Shown here: in pieces, positions 51,413-62,580 of the stretch
Layout: each line of letters begins with the position of its first letter
How positions within the stretch are numbered: position 1 is the first letter of the stretch
Assembly: GCF_036898095.1 (NCBI RefSeq)
Contig: NC_090750.1
Coordinates: forward strand, 94,763,412 to 94,827,411
Direction: 5' to 3'
Source of the DNA: Palaemon carinicauda
Lineage: Eukaryota; Arthropoda; Malacostraca; Decapoda; Palaemonidae
Length of the DNA stretch: 64,000 bases
The notes under the pieces: generated by a model
Database searches by the model: none
The model's input: the letters and a program-made list of their open reading frames with translations, nothing else
What the model was told of the DNA's origin: nothing
Made by a program: the position numbers and the translations under genes

Positions 51413-53425
51413 TTGGGAGAGAAATGGAGCGGACCCCTGGTCCGTCCAAGTGTTAAAGGAGAGTTACAAGATCCCCTTCCTGGCAATTCCTCCTTAGTCA
51501 CAGATCCGGTGGATCTTTCGCCCAAATACAGAGAGGGACCGAAGAAGCTAGCCATGCGTCTTCAGACGTCTCTTTTATTAGAGAAGCAGGCAATAGAGGA
51601 AGTGCAGGATGTAACGTCTCCGGGGTTTTACAACCGCCTTTTTCTAGTACCCAAGAGTTCCAGGGAGTGGAGACCGGTTCTGGACGTAAGTGTGCTAAAT
51701 GGTTACGTCCAAAATTCGACGTTCACTATGGAAACTCAGAAGACAGTTCTGGCGGCTGTGAGGAAGGACGATTGGATGGTCTCTATAGATCTTCAGGACG
51801 CCTATTTCCACCTTCCGATTCATCCCAGCTGCAGACGTTATCTGAGGTTCATGGACGGAAACAAGGTCTTCCAGTTCAGGGCTCTTTGTTTCGGACTCTG
51901 CACGGCTCCTCTATTGTTTACGAAGATCATGCTGAATGTGGCAAGCATGCTGCATTCGAGGGGAATCAGAGCCTCTCTGTATCTGGACGATTGGCTGATA
52001 AGAGCCTCCTCAGCCGATTGTTGTTTGAAGGACCTCAAAATGACTTTGGATCTCTCCAGAGAACTGGGCCTCCTGGTGAGCTCGAAAAAATCGCAACTGA
52101 CTCCATCCCAGGAGATTCTTTATTTGGGGATGGAGATTCACAGTCGGAGTTTTCGGGCTTTTCCGTCGTCGGTGAGAATTCAGGCAGCCCTCCTAAAAGT
52201 CCAAACTTTCCTGAAGAGAGAACTTTGCTCCATAAGAGATTGGATGAGCCTTCTGGGGACTCTCTCATCATTAGAGAAGTTTGTGACCCTGGGGAGGTTG
52301 CACTTGCTTCCTCTTCAGTTTCATCTCAATCGCCATTGGAAGAAAGGGGACAACCTCGACAGGGATTGCATTCCCATCTTGGTTTCCATCAAGTCTCATC
52401 TTCAATGGTGGTACAACGAGCCCAGACTGAAAGAAGGCTTGTCTTTACTTCAGAAGAGCCCAGACCTTGTGTTGTGTTCCGACGCCTCCAACTCGGGGTG
52501 GGGAGCCACTCTAGAGAAGAAGGAGCTTTCGGGGACTTGGACTGTGGAGCAAACATCTCTCCACATCAATCAAAAGGAGTTTTTGGCTATTCATCTGGCT
52601 CTCATAGGCTTCGAGAAGCAGATCAGGGGCAAAGTGGTCCAAGTCAATGCGGACAGCACGACAGCTCTGGCCTATATTGTGAAACAAGGCGGGACCCACT
52701 CTTGGCCTCTGTACGAGATTGCAAGACTACTTCTCATTTAGGCAGAGGAAAGGAAGGTGACTCTTTTGACTCGATTCATCCAGGGGGTCAACAATGTGAG
52801 CGCAGACAGACTCAGCAGGGGAGGTCAGGTTCTCTCCACAGAGTGGATTTTACACCTGGACGTCTGCAAGAGTCTGTGGCGGTTATGGGGTCGTCCTCTC
52901 GTGGATCTCTTTGCCACCGCAAAGACAAAAAGGCTGGAGTGTTACTGCTCTCCGGTTCCGGATCCCGAAGCCTTGCACATAGACGCCTTTCTGATGAACT
53001 GGTCACACATGGAGGTTTATGCTTTCCCTCCGTTCAAGATTCTTTACAAAGTGATTCAGAAGTTCATTTCCCACGAAGAGACCAGAATGACACTGATAGC
53101 TCCGTTCTGGCCGTCAAGGAGCTGGTTTCCAGAGGCACTGGAATGGATGGTAGATTTCCCGAGAAGCCTTCCCATAAGACCCGATCTTCTCAGACAACCT
53201 CACTTAGCCCGAAATCATCTAAACCTCCGAGCTCTACGTCTGACTGCCTTCAGACTATCGAAAAACTCGCTAGAGCTAGAGGATTTTCGAAGAAGGCAGC
53301 CAAGGCAATTGCAAGGGCAAGGAGGTCTTCAACCATCAAGGTGTATCAGTCCAAGTGGGAGTTATTCAGAGAGTGGTGTAGGACTAACGCGATTTCCTCT
53401 TCCAGTACCTCTCTTACCCAGATAG
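51413..53425 (+). pseudogene. DIRS-C reverse transcriptase - RNase H - downstream domain, one in-frame stop
   Basis: One frame with a single TAG (52739-52741). RT: FYNRLFLVPKSSREWRPVLD, VSIDLQDAYFHLPIHPSCRRYL, FRALCFGLCTAPLLFTKIM, SLYLDDWLIRA (catalytic aspartates) and EILYLGMEI. RNase H: LCSDASNSGWGA, LHINQKEFLAIHLAL and VNADSTTALAYIVKQGG; after the stop, FIQGVNNVSADRLSR. Downstream domain: VDLFATAKTKRLECYCSPVPDPEAL, EVYAFPPFKIL and RMTLIAPFWPSRSWFPEAL. It makes cDNA from element RNA and removes the RNA strand. Reading through the stop would give all catalytic residues. The recombinase gene overlaps its 3' end in a different frame. Confidence 0.92.
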
Positions 53426-54290
53426 CAGATTTTTTCTTAGACCTTAAATTTAAACATAATTTCTCGTCATCTACTATTAAAGGTTACAGGAGTATGTTGG
53501 CAATGGTTTTTAGACACAGGAACCTAGACTTTTCTAATAATAAGGATCTACAAGATTTGCTTAGGTCTTTTGATACAACCAAGAAGATTCAAACAGCTCC
53601 CCTTGCCTGGAATTTGGATGTTGTCCTTAAATTTCTCATGAGTGACAGATTTGAGCCTTTACACTCGGTTTCATTTAAGGATTTAACCTTGAAAACTCTT
53701 TTTCTGGTTAGCCTTGCCACTGCTAAAAGAGTTAGTGAGGTACACGCTTTAAGCAGGAACATTGGTTTTCGGAATGGAAAAGCCATTTGTTCTTTGCAAC
53801 TGGGGTTTCTGGCCAAGAATGAAAACCCTACTCGGCCATGGCCCAAATCCTTCGAGATTTCTAACCTTTCTGATTTGGCTGGAGATGAATTAGAAAGGGT
53901 ACTCTGTCCAGTTAGAGTATTACGGCTTTATGTGGACAGGACTAAGAATCTGAGGGGTAACTCAGACGCTCTTGTGGTGTGCAGTTCGGAAACCCTCGAT
54001 GCCCATGTCTAAGAATGCTTTGTCTTTTTTCATTAGATTGTTGATTCGAGAAGCTCATGCTCAGTGTGATGAGTCGGATCAGAGGCTTCTCAAAGTGAAG
54101 ACACATGAAGTCAGAGCGGTACGACTTCAGTGGCCTTTGAACAGAACCGTTCTCTGCAAAGTCTGATGGATACGACCTTTTGAAGAAGTAAGTCTGTTTT
54201 TGCATCCCATTATTTGAGAAATATTCAGACTCGCTATGAGGACTTTTTTACGTTGGGTCCTTTTGTAGCGGCAAATGCGATACCACTACG
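53230..54290 (+). pseudogene. DIRS-C tyrosine recombinase, two frameshifts and one stop
   Basis: N-terminal domain SDCLQTIEKLARARGFSKKAAKAIARARRSSTIKVYQSKWELF and a core with LATAKRVSEVHALS (arginine at 53728-53730) in the frame that ends at 54012. It continues after a shift near 53985, where the H-x-x-R box reads KTHEVRAV (His 54104-54106, Arg 54113-54115). A second shift near 54118 leads to TSVAFEQNRSLQSLMD, a TGA at 54181-54183, and the nucleophile block FASHYLRNIQTRYEDFF (Tyr 54211-54213). All four catalytic residues survive. The enzyme would integrate the DIRS-C circle. Confidence 0.88.
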
Positions 54291-54664
54291 TTCCCTTTTT
54301 CCTAATACCCCTTTTCTATCTCTTGGAACTCGTTTGTTATGGTTGTTTGTGGAGATTGGTCGTCAGTCTTCCGCAATCTTTGATTTGGTTAGGTGGTCAA
54401 TTTGTTCCTAGAGTGCACCCGGAACAAGGGTATTGGTTGAGGTTCTGTCATGTTATAGGTGGTCGTACCGTTTGACAGCTCCTAGAGATTTTCAGCCCGA
54501 GTGGATCACTGGATCTCTTAAGGATAGCGGACGAAATGAAGCAGAGTATCATTGCTGTCAGCTTCCTTATCAGGTGAGAACCGCTTAAGTTTGTTGTATG
54601 TAACCCTTAAGTGAATTTTCAATATGTAGCTGTCTCTGACCCGCCACCAATGGGTGTCAATCAG
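54291..54664 (+). other. DIRS-C 3' UTR
   Basis: No gene. T-rich sequence following the recombinase, up to the ICR. The end of the last recombinase frame (to 54411) has no recognised domain. Confidence 0.6.
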
Positions 54665-54995
54665 CTCTTTATATAACCTGCGGGTAAGTTTTATATTTAA
54701 AAATGATATTTTCATAATAAAATAAATTTTTGAATATACTTACCCGCTGGTTATATAAATTTAACACCCACCCTCCTCCCCTCTAGAGACTACCTGTGGT
54801 ATTGCTATGAGGCATGGAAGAACTGGAGTTGGTGTGTTGTTCCACCTGAGCTACCGCTAGGGTGCGGGTGTACACCTGCCGTATCTTCGATAGCGCGAGA
54901 ATTTGAATTTCTGCCAGGGCGTCAGGGGACTTCAGCCCTTTATATAACCAGCGGGTAAGTATATTCAAAAATTTATTTTATTATGAAAATATCAT
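54665..54995 (+). repeat. DIRS-C ICR and right ITR
   Basis: ICR about 54665-54755: TATAACCTGCGGGTAAGTTT is the reverse complement of the left end, and ATGATATTTTCATAATAAAA is the reverse complement of the right end. The midpoint is near 54702. The right ITR follows to ATGAAAATATCAT. The segment 54703-54995 on its own forms a foldback, and a solitary copy of it exists at 30553-30793 / 47987-48022. Confidence 0.85.
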
Positions 54996-55039
54996 TTTGG
55001 TCCTGCCATCGAGTAGTCCGGCTTGACTAGGCTAGGGTT

Positions 55040-56690
55040 TTCTGTCTCTTACCCTTGCCGGCAGATAGCCGGCTTTGGTTTTTCAACAGAACCTCAGAGT
55101 ATTCAGTCTTTTGCTGGCGGCAGAGCAGCAGGCTGAGTAGTCACTCCCCTGCCGGCTTTCAGATGCCAGCATAGGAGGCTATGCCTTCCTAGGCCGCACT
55201 TGAAGTGGTTGTATGATGCCGCCACCTTCTCCCCTGCGGTTTAGAAAACTAGTCCTGTGTTGGCAGACCCTAGGCTGAAGAATAAACATTCTTCTGCCGC
55301 CTAGGATGGCGCCGACACTGAAACGATGTTTCTCCCCTGTTGAGAGGCGGCGGCAATCCTGCCTCCTCCTCGTAACAGGGGAGAAACATCGTTTCAGTGT
55401 CGGCGCCATCCTAGGCGGCAGAAGAATGTCTATTCTATTCTTCAGCCTAGGGTCTGCCAACACAGGACTAGTCTTCTAGACTGCAGGGGAGAAGTTGGCG
55501 GCATCATACAACACCATTTCAGCAAACCCTAGGCTAAAGAATAGATATTCTTCTGCCGCCTAGGATGGCGCCGATATCGAAAGAGTTTCTTCCTGCCGCC
55601 TTCTTTCACACTTTATATAGGACCCTTTTCCCTGCCCCCTCTGTCCTTTAGCAATGGCCTAGCCATCGCAACCCTGTGGCCGTCGTCCTACAATCTCACA
55701 GCTTGCCGGGTAGGTTGTGGGGCCGGCCGGGCTCCTACATAAGCAGCTGTTTAGTCGCTCGGTCTTCCCTTATGAACGCAAGGCCCCGGGAAAAGTTGTG
55801 CCGGCTGTAACGCATGCTGGTGGGAGACCCCTGTTCTGTAGAGTGTTCTTCAGTCCTCTCTTGGACTGCCATCCACATACCCGGGACCGGCAATGGTTTT
55901 TGTGGTTGGATGGAAGCCTGAATAATACATTCTCCCCTTCCATTTAAACCCTCATTTTGGAGGAAGGCAGTAAGATTAAATACTTACACCCTTAATAATT
56001 GTTGACATACATTAATAAGGTAACCCTTCACTCCATGCTTTTTCTCTCTCTGTCAGCTAGTGCCGCCAGGTACCTTCGCCGGTTGGGTCGGTGCTGTCAG
56101 GTACTAACCCAGCCGGCAACATGGCGACTGGGCTGGTGCCGCCAGGTACTATCCCTGCCGCCGTGGATCGTGTCGCCAGGTGCTAGCCTAGCCGGCAACA
56201 TGCCGGCTAAACTACAGTATATGATTATTCAGTAGCCAGTATATTTGCAGTGTAGATTATACTGCAGACAGAAAACTATAGTATATATTATACAGTAGTT
56301 ATTTTCCAACATACCATGTGTATTCTTGCACAGTCTATTTTTGAGACCAGCCATATATTGAAAGAAAAGATTTCTTTCAACACAGTGAAAGCTGATCAGT
56401 TACCATTTACCCCACATTATTAAAACCTTGGAAAAGGTCATTGTTAAGTTACACTTATCTACCCCTTGGGGTTAGAACCCTTCCCTTGGGTTTCCTGAAT
56501 AGGAAAACTCTAAGACTTTAATTTTTAGGGAGGTCACAGCAATTGGCTAGACAGGAAACACAAGTATGTGTCTTTCCTAGTTCCTTTCTAGCTTGACTAT
56601 CCTAAGCTATAATGGTTAAAATATTAATAGTAATATTTTACATAATTGTTTATCAGGTGAGATAAACTACCGCATACTCATTTAAATTTC
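55040..56690 (+). other. B' leader, non-coding, GCCGGC-rich
   Basis: No gene. GCCGGC motifs near 55050-55160, 55725 and 56070-56210; a very large hairpin at 55209-55511; AT-rich from 56210 to the splice-like site. The two DIRS-B leaders share composition and pieces but are much diverged. Confidence 0.5.
55209..55511. repeat. Long hairpin: about 135-bp inverted arms with 32-bp loop
   Basis: Left arm 55209-55341 and right arm 55374-55511 are reverse complements with few mismatches and one short indel (GAATAAACATTCTTC against GAAGAATGTCTATTCTATTC). A third, direct copy of the arm centre follows at 55525-55600 (AACCCTAGGCTAAAGAATAG, GCCTAGGATGGCGCCGA). It would fold strongly in RNA and could extrude in DNA. 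Confidence 0.9.
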
Positions 56691-56702
56691 CTCTCTTTAC
56701 AG
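56690..56702 (+). promoter_or_regulatory. Probable 3' splice site at the start of B' gag
   Basis: CCTCTCTTTACAG followed by GAGGACC. The same arrangement stands before the minus-strand DIRS-B gag (11481-11500). The first codons after it in B' contain no ATG, so the start codon would have to come from an upstream exon. Confidence 0.55.
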
Positions 56703-58639
56703 GAGGACCAAGTGAAGTGCAAAGTCATCTTCTGCAACGTCAGGAGTAAGGACTTTTGCGGCCATATAGAGTGCAGAGCTCATGCCCCCTGCACTGCTTC
56801 TAAGCAAGCTCTTCGGTACTGGGACCCCCAAGACTGCAACATATGCAAGGCCTTGGTTACCGAAGCTTTTGATGACCCCAAGTCAGCGGAACCAAGGGAT
56901 GCAGCCCGAGAAAAGCTGCATAGATGGGTACGTGGGTTTCAGAAAAACGCAATGGGACCGTACCTTCCTAACGAACGGATGCGCAAACGGAAGCGCAACT
57001 TGCTGTTCCCTAAAGCGGGTATGGAAGCTGTCATACCCCAACCTCGACCCGAGATTCCATGCATCCAGATTGCCGTAGAAGCTGAAGTCTCTGAGGCATT
57101 TCAAGGCATGGACATCCATCAAGAGGAGAGGATGTCAGAAGTGTCCTCGGTCACGAGGAGGAATCTACGGTGACTCCTGAAGAAGATGAGGAAGTCGATT
57201 CGGAGTCCCTTCTGTCGGTACCGGCTCTGGAGCCGTTACCTTCAACATCTTCCGCCCCTCCATCAGATGACATGAGACAGGCACTGGCCAATCTTACGGT
57301 GCTGATGGAGAGCCTTCGCAAACAAGGCGAAGAAAGGGAGGCGAAACTTGAAAGACAAATTGCTCAACTCTCCGCCTCCCGTGGGTCTCACAAGAAACTT
57401 AGGGTTCAAGACCTCCCAACCTGCTCTGAAACTAATCCCTGGAGGTATGCTGAGTACATGCCAATCACTAATGGCAAACTCTTTATTTCAGAGAAGTTGG
57501 GAGCCGTCCCTATCGAAGATGTTCAGTTCTGGCCAAGCTTCAACGCTTACCCAGACTTCTTCATCCGTCTGAAGCTGGAACCAGCATTGAAGGAAAAGAC
57601 GGAACCCAAGGAGGTCATAGTATTTGACCATGATAAGGCACAGGCTATTTTGGCAAGTAGCCTGAAGCAGGTGGGCTACACTAACTCTAAGGTGTCAGCC
57701 CTCAGCAAGAAACATCCTACTTTTCTTGCTCCAGCTTCAATAGCCTTCCCGTTTACATCAAAGGCTCTTAAAGCTGCCGTTAAGGCAAGAGAGGCAGGCA
57801 AGCCTTGTCCTACACTCAACGAGTGTAGACCTTTGTCATTAGCCCTGCCCATGGAGGATAAGGATTGGAAGGAAGTCCACCTTACCTTCTCAGTTGGGAA
57901 GTTGGAGGCAGATATTTCTGGACGTCAGTTCAACGAAAATCTCCCAAAGCTGTCTGACTTTCTCTTGCATAGGGAGCAAGAAACGAAGGAGAGACTAGCG
58001 GCATCTCTATCCCTACAGAACTGTTTAGAGATGACTGCAGGCCTAAATAGTACCCCGGATATGAACATGGTCATGGCCAAGATGCACACGGCTACCTTGT
58101 TAAAGGACCTGTACAGCTTTATTAAAGCCAGAAGGGCATGTAGAGAGTTCGTGTTCGCTTCAACAGCGGTAAAACACGAACCCAGGAAGCTGATAGCTTC
58201 CAATATCTGGGGTAAGGACCTCTTCCCAAGTGAAGTGGTCAAGAAGGTAGTTGACAAGGCTGCCACAGAGAATAGAAACCTCCAGAAGTGGGGCATTTCA
58301 GCTAAGAGGAATTCTTCTCCAGATGAGGGTCCCCAGCTTAAGAAGAAGACCAAGAGACCTAGATTACCCTCTCGGCCTGCCAAACAACAACATCCCACAG
58401 TTACCATGACCGCGGTGCCCCAAGTGGTTGCTCAACCTCCAAACATTTACCAGATGGTACCTCAACAGCTGGTTGCCCAGTCACCAGCATTTAACCCTGC
58501 CTTTGAGAGACAAACCACTACCTTTCGTCCCAAAGGTAGAGGCTCTAAACGGGGCTCCTCAAAATACCCCCCACGAGGTAAGGGTGATAAGGGAGGACGT
58601 GGTCAGGGAGGTAAATCCTCTGGAAGACAGAAGCAATGA
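56703..58639 (+). pseudogene. B' gag with one frameshift
   Basis: Frame 56703-57173, then 57170-58639 after a shift near 57160. N terminus: CKVIFCNVRSKDFCGHIECRAHAPC and ALRYWDPQDCNIC, a Cys/His-rich likely zinc-binding block. Middle: a predicted coiled-coil stretch (DMRQALANLTVLMESLRKQGEEREAKLERQIAQL) and the conserved core (NPWRYAEYMPITNGKLFISEK, VIVFDHDKAQAILASS, HLTFSVGKLEADISGRQF, LLKDLYSFIKARRACREFVF). C terminus: Lys/Arg/Gly-rich (RGSKRGSSKYPPRGKG) suited to RNA binding. Only one lesion is visible, so it is younger than the minus-strand gag. Confidence 0.85.
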
Positions 58640-60346
58640 GATGCTTTAGGTAGGAGGGAGTCTCCAACAATTTCAGGATCGTTGGACCTACGATCCGTGG
58701 GCCCACAGCCTAATCAAGAACAGACTTGGATGGAGCTGGAGCGAGGCTCCACCATCATTTCCTCAATTCTTCCAACACTCCACCCCCGTACTGGAATAAT
58801 ATACCCTAGAACTATTGAGCAAGCGGGTAATAAGGAGGGCAAAGTCCATCAAATTCCAGGGAAGGCTGTTTTGTGTTCCCAAGAAGGACTCAGACAAACT
58901 CTGAGTCATTCTTGACTTGTTGCCACTCAACAAGTTCATAGAGAACAACAAGTTCAGGATGTTAACCCTTCAACACATAACAACCTTACTACCAAAAGGG
59001 GGGTACACGGTCTCAATAGACCTGGCAGATGCTTACTGGCATATTCCAGTCAATCGCCCTCTCTCCTCCTACCTAGGATTCAGGCTACAGAAGAAAAAGT
59101 ACGTCTTCAGAGCCATGCCCTTCTGGCTAAACATAGCCCCAAGGATTTTCATGAAGCTTGCAGACGCAGTCGTTCAACAACTACGCCTAGAAGACGTTCA
59201 GGTAGCAGCGTACCTGGACGACTGGCTGGTGTGGGCAGCATCCAGGACTGCTTGTATGCAAGCATCCAAGAAAGTGATCCATTTCCTGGAACATCTAGGA
59301 TTTTAGATCAACTTCAAGAAGTCTCGACTCTCTCTGGCTCAAGAGTTTCAATGGCTGGGAATCCATTGGAACTTGAAGTCACACCATCTCTCCATTCCCC
59401 CAGGGAAGAGGAGAGAGATTACAGGATCTGTCAAGAGACTACTAAAATCCGACAGGATCTCAAGACGCCAACAGAAAAGAGTACTGGGCTCTCTCCAGTT
59501 TGCATGAGTGACAGACCCAGTGCTAAAAGCACAACTAAAAGATGTGTCAGGAGTCTGGAGAAGATACGCATCAAATGCTCGAAGAGATCAAAGAAGACTG
59601 ATACCGACCTTACTACGATCACTTCTCAAGCCATGGTCGAAGGCCAAGAAACTAAAGAGGACCGTGCCTCCACCATCAGTCACCATCCACACGGATGCCT
59701 CGACGGAAGGATGGAGAGGTTACTCCCATCAACTTAAGGTACAAGGGACCTGGTATTCTCTATTCAAGACCTTCCACATCAACATTTTGGAGGCCATGGC
59801 AGTCTTTTTGACGTTGAAGAAACTCTCCCCTCGCAGATCAGCCCACATCAGGTTGATCTTGGACAGCGAAGTGATAATGAAATGTGTGAATCGTCAAGGC
59901 TCGAGATCGCCCCAAATCAACCAATTGATCTTGGCCATCTTTCGCTTGGCGGAAAAGAAGAGATGGCATTTTTCAGCAGTTCACCTTCAAGGGTTCCGCA
60001 ATGTGACAGCGGACGCTCTATCCAGGCTCACGCCGATAAAGTCAGAATGGTCCCTAGACGCAGACTCATTCTCCTTCATCTTGCATCAAGTCCCGGAACT
60101 GCAGATCGACCTCTTCACGACGAGCGACAACAAAAAACTACCTCGTTATGTAGCCCCTTACGAGGACCCTCTAGCGGAGGCGTCGGAGGCCATGTCCCTC
60201 GACTGGAACAGATGGAACCTCATTTACCTGTTCCCTCTGACCAATCTCTTAATGAAGGTCCTCAACAAGCTGAGATCCTTTCCGGGAACGGCAGCTCTAG
60301 TGGCTCCCAAGTGGCAAAAGAGCAACTGGTTCCCTCTGGTATATTG
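58640..60346 (+). pseudogene. B' reverse transcriptase - RNase H - downstream domain, three in-frame stops
   Basis: One frame runs through this stretch with stops at 58902-58904, 59304-59306 and 59505-59507. RT: FCVPKKDSDKL, then VILDLLPLNKFIENNKFRML, VSIDLADAYWHIPVNRPLSSYLGFRL, FRAMPFWLNIAPRIFMKLADAV and VAAYLDDWLVWA (catalytic aspartates present). RNase H: TIHTDASTEGWRGY, HINILEAMAVFLTLKKL, LILDSEVIMKCVNRQGS and FRNVTADALSRL. Downstream domain: QIDLFTTSDNKKLPRYVAPYEDPLA and IYLFPLTNLLMKVL. The 5'-truncated I-like element interrupts it after 60342. Two of the stops could be CGA-to-TGA changes. Confidence 0.87.
60331..60342. repeat. Target-site duplication, left, of the truncated I-like element
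   Basis: TCCCTCTGGTAT, repeated exactly at 62408-62419. Confidence 0.92.
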
Positions 60347-62407
60347 AGAGGAGAGCTGCCACTATTTATTCAGGCATTTCTTTCACGTAGAGTTTTTCAA
60401 GTGAGAGTTGGGGAAACACTATCTGAGAGTAAGTGCCAGGAAGAAGGAGTTCCTCAGGGTAGTGTGCTGAGTGTAACCCTTTTTGCACTAGCAATTAATG
60501 GGATATCCAAAGCCATTCCCCAGGATGTTCTCTCAACATTATTTGTGGATGATCTCTCAATATCATTTGCTGGCACTAGAATGGCAATGGTTGAGAGAAA
60601 AATCCAACACTCTATTGATAAAATTATCCAGTGGGCTGACATGAATGGATTTAAGTTCTCGACAAGTAAAACTACCGTTGTCCATTTTTGTCGTATCCGG
60701 GGAGTACATCCAGACCCGGATATATACATTAAAGGTCAACGGATACCATGTGCAAGAGAAGCTAAATTTTTAGGTTTGATATTTGATTGTAGGCTGACAT
60801 GGGTTTCTCACTTAAAAGCATTAAAAGCTAAATGTGTTGAAGCTCTGAATATCTTAAAAGTATTGTCCCATACATCGTGGGGGGCAGACCGCAATACTAT
60901 TTTAAAATTATACAAGGCCTTGATTTTTTCCAAAATTAGTTATGGCTGTGAGGTATATTCTTCAGCCACCCCAAGCCGGTTAAAAATATTAGACTCGATA
61001 CATCATGCAGGTATTAGATTGTCTACTGGAGCTTTTAAAACCTCGCCTATCCCAAGTCTCCTTGTTGATGCTGGAGAGTTACCTCTAGACCTATACCGAA
61101 TGTCTTCCATTCTTCGGTATTGGTTTAGATTGCAAAGACTCCCTAACTCTCTCGCCTTTCAGACTGCAAGCCTTGTAAGACACGCATCATACTTTGAGTT
61201 GCACCCAAAATCTCCTCAACCTTATGGCTTTCGGGTGAAACGATTATTAAATAGTCTGGATTTAATTAGAAATAAGGTACTTCCATTCAAGGTATCACCA
61301 ACGCCTCCATGGAAGTTACCAGAGATATCTTTTTGTAAATATTTTATTGGAGATAAGAAGAATATGTCAGACCTAGAAGCCAAGTCTCTTTTTAATGAAC
61401 ATGTTAGAGAACATAGAGGATCAACTTTTATCTATACTGATGGCTCCAAATCTGATGCTGGCGTTGGATTTGGAGTACATAGTAATGGTTTTAATTGTAG
61501 AGGTGCACTTCCTCTGACCGCTTCCATATTTACTGCCGAACTGTATGGCATATTAACCGCTATTGAGAAAATAGCGTTGGAGAAGGAGGGTAATTTTACA
61601 ATTTTTAGTGATGCAAGGAGTGTCCTTCAAGCTATGGAAGTTTTTAATTCTAATAACCCTTTAGTTTTAAAGATTTTAGAATGGCTTTTCATAATTGGAC
61701 GGAGAGGTATAACAGTTCAATTTTGTTGGGTTCCAGCACATGTAGGTGTGTCTGGGAATGAGAAGGCAGATTCACTGGCTAAGGAGGCTGCATCAGAGTT
61801 GCTGCCAAGAAGGTATCCCATTCCCTGTGATGATTTCTTACCTGACATCAAGAAATTGGTTTGCAATAAATGGCAACAGCAATGGGATAGTCAAGATGGC
61901 AATAAAATGCGAGAGATAACAAATGACATATCTCCTTGGAGGTATAATATGATGCCCCGAAAATGGGAGACGTCTCTTTGTCGTCTCCGTATTGGTCACA
62001 CTCGGTTTACACACGAGTTTTTGCTGAAGGGCCAACACCAACCATATTGTGACGACTGTGTAGTACCTCTAACAGTAAGGCATTTGTTGACCGAATGCCC
62101 CAATTATAACAACTTGCGGAATAGATATTTGTTTGAGGCTCGAGGTGAGGGTGGCAGGTTCATCCTTGCCAAGATTCTTGGAAATGATGTGTCCTACCAT
62201 GCAAGTGGCATTTTTAGATTTATTTCAGAAGCAGGTCTTCTGAAAAATATTTAACTTTTATTACATTCAACTTTTATGATTTTAATTGAATACTCTTTTA
62301 TTTTTTATTTTATTTTATCTTTTATTTTTGTATACATAAATTAAATGTTACCGGCGTCAATGACCTCAGATGTCAGGATGCCTGAAAACTTTGAATCAAT
62401 CAATCAA
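60343..62407 (+). mobile_element. 5'-truncated I-like non-LTR retrotransposon
   Basis: 2.07 kb between a perfect 12-bp target-site duplication. Contains only the second half of ORF2 and a 3' UTR that ends in a TCAA-type tail (AATCAATCAATCAA). 5' truncation is normal for target-primed reverse transcription. It is related to, but clearly diverged from, the full-length element at 23280-29858 (EEGVPQGSVLSVTLFA and WVPAHVGV shared; tail sequence different), so two subfamilies are present. Confidence 0.92.
60349..62254 (+). pseudogene. Truncated ORF2: RT palm - RNase H of the I-like element
   Basis: Open through to TAA at 62252-62254. It starts inside the RT at RGELPLFIQAFLSRRVFQVRVG, then EEGVPQGSVLSVTLFALAIN, TLFVDDLSISF (catalytic aspartates), KFLGLIFDCRLTW and the thumb. 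RNase H: FIYTDGSKSDAGVG, FTAELYGILTAIEKIA, FSDARSVLQAM and WVPAHVGVSGNEKADSLAKEA. C-terminal CDDCVVPLTVRHLLTEC finger. No internal lesion. Endonuclease and RT fingers are missing by truncation, so not functional alone. In frame, it is preceded by DIRS-B' codons from 59882, giving a fortuitous 790-codon open frame. Confidence 0.9.
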
Positions 62408-62419
62408 TCCCTCTGGTAT
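62408..62419. repeat. Target-site duplication, right, of the truncated I-like element
   Basis: TCCCTCTGGTAT, identical to 60331-60342; DIRS-B' sequence resumes here. Confidence 0.92.
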
Positions 62420-62578
62420 GGGAACTGAAGCTGAGGCTGGTCCCTCTTCCGGACCCAGCACTGTCTCAACAGGTCTAAAAGTCAGCTGTCTTCGCTTCAT
62501 CACAGAGAACCCGAAACCTTCGTCTCATGATTTTCTCGCCTTAGCGGTAAAGAAAAGATTTGGGATCTCAAAAGGCAG
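62420..62578 (+). pseudogene. B' tyrosine recombinase, first codons only
   Basis: Frame with VSCLRFITENPKPSSHDFLALAVKKRFGISKG, almost the same as the minus-strand recombinase start (NCLRFIIENPNPSLHDFLALAVKKRFGISKG). It is cut by the Tigger at 62581; the catalytic core would lie beyond the window on the other side of that transposon. Confidence 0.85.
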
Positions 62579-62580
62579 TA

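Larger units (their letters stand above)
48294..54995 (+). mobile_element. DIRS-C retrotransposon, nearly complete
   Basis: Left end TTTTTAAATATAAAACTTAC at 48294. Gag (48666-51358), RT-RNase H (51413-53425), tyrosine recombinase (about 53230-54290), ICR (about 54665-54755) and right ITR ending ATGAAAATATCAT near 54995. The left terminal region (48310-48460) is the reverse complement of 54835-54960. Lesions are few: some gag frameshifts, one stop in RNase H, and two frameshifts plus one stop in the recombinase. It is the youngest-looking DIRS copy here but not active as it stands. Confidence 0.92.
54996..62580 (+). mobile_element. DIRS-B copy B', plus strand, interrupted twice
   Basis: Leader (from about 54996, exact start unknown), gag (56703-58639), RT-RNase H (about 58640-60346), recombinase start (about 62420-62580). 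Homologous throughout to the minus-strand DIRS-B at 3310-13238. A 5'-truncated I-like element splits it at 60343-62407, and a Tigger splits the recombinase at 62581. The 3' part lies beyond the window. Confidence 0.82.

Noticed and set aside
54783..54968. Matching short peptides encoded at 48270-48473 (plus) and 54783-54968 (minus)
   Set aside because: They are the two arms of the DIRS-C inverted terminal repeat. Identity of the peptides only reflects DNA inversion.
48294..54995. LTR (gypsy-type) retrotransposon interpretation of the YLDDWL RT elements
   Set aside because: No aspartic protease, no DDE integrase and no direct long terminal repeats. Instead there are inverted terminal repeats, an ICR and a tyrosine recombinase, which are DIRS features.
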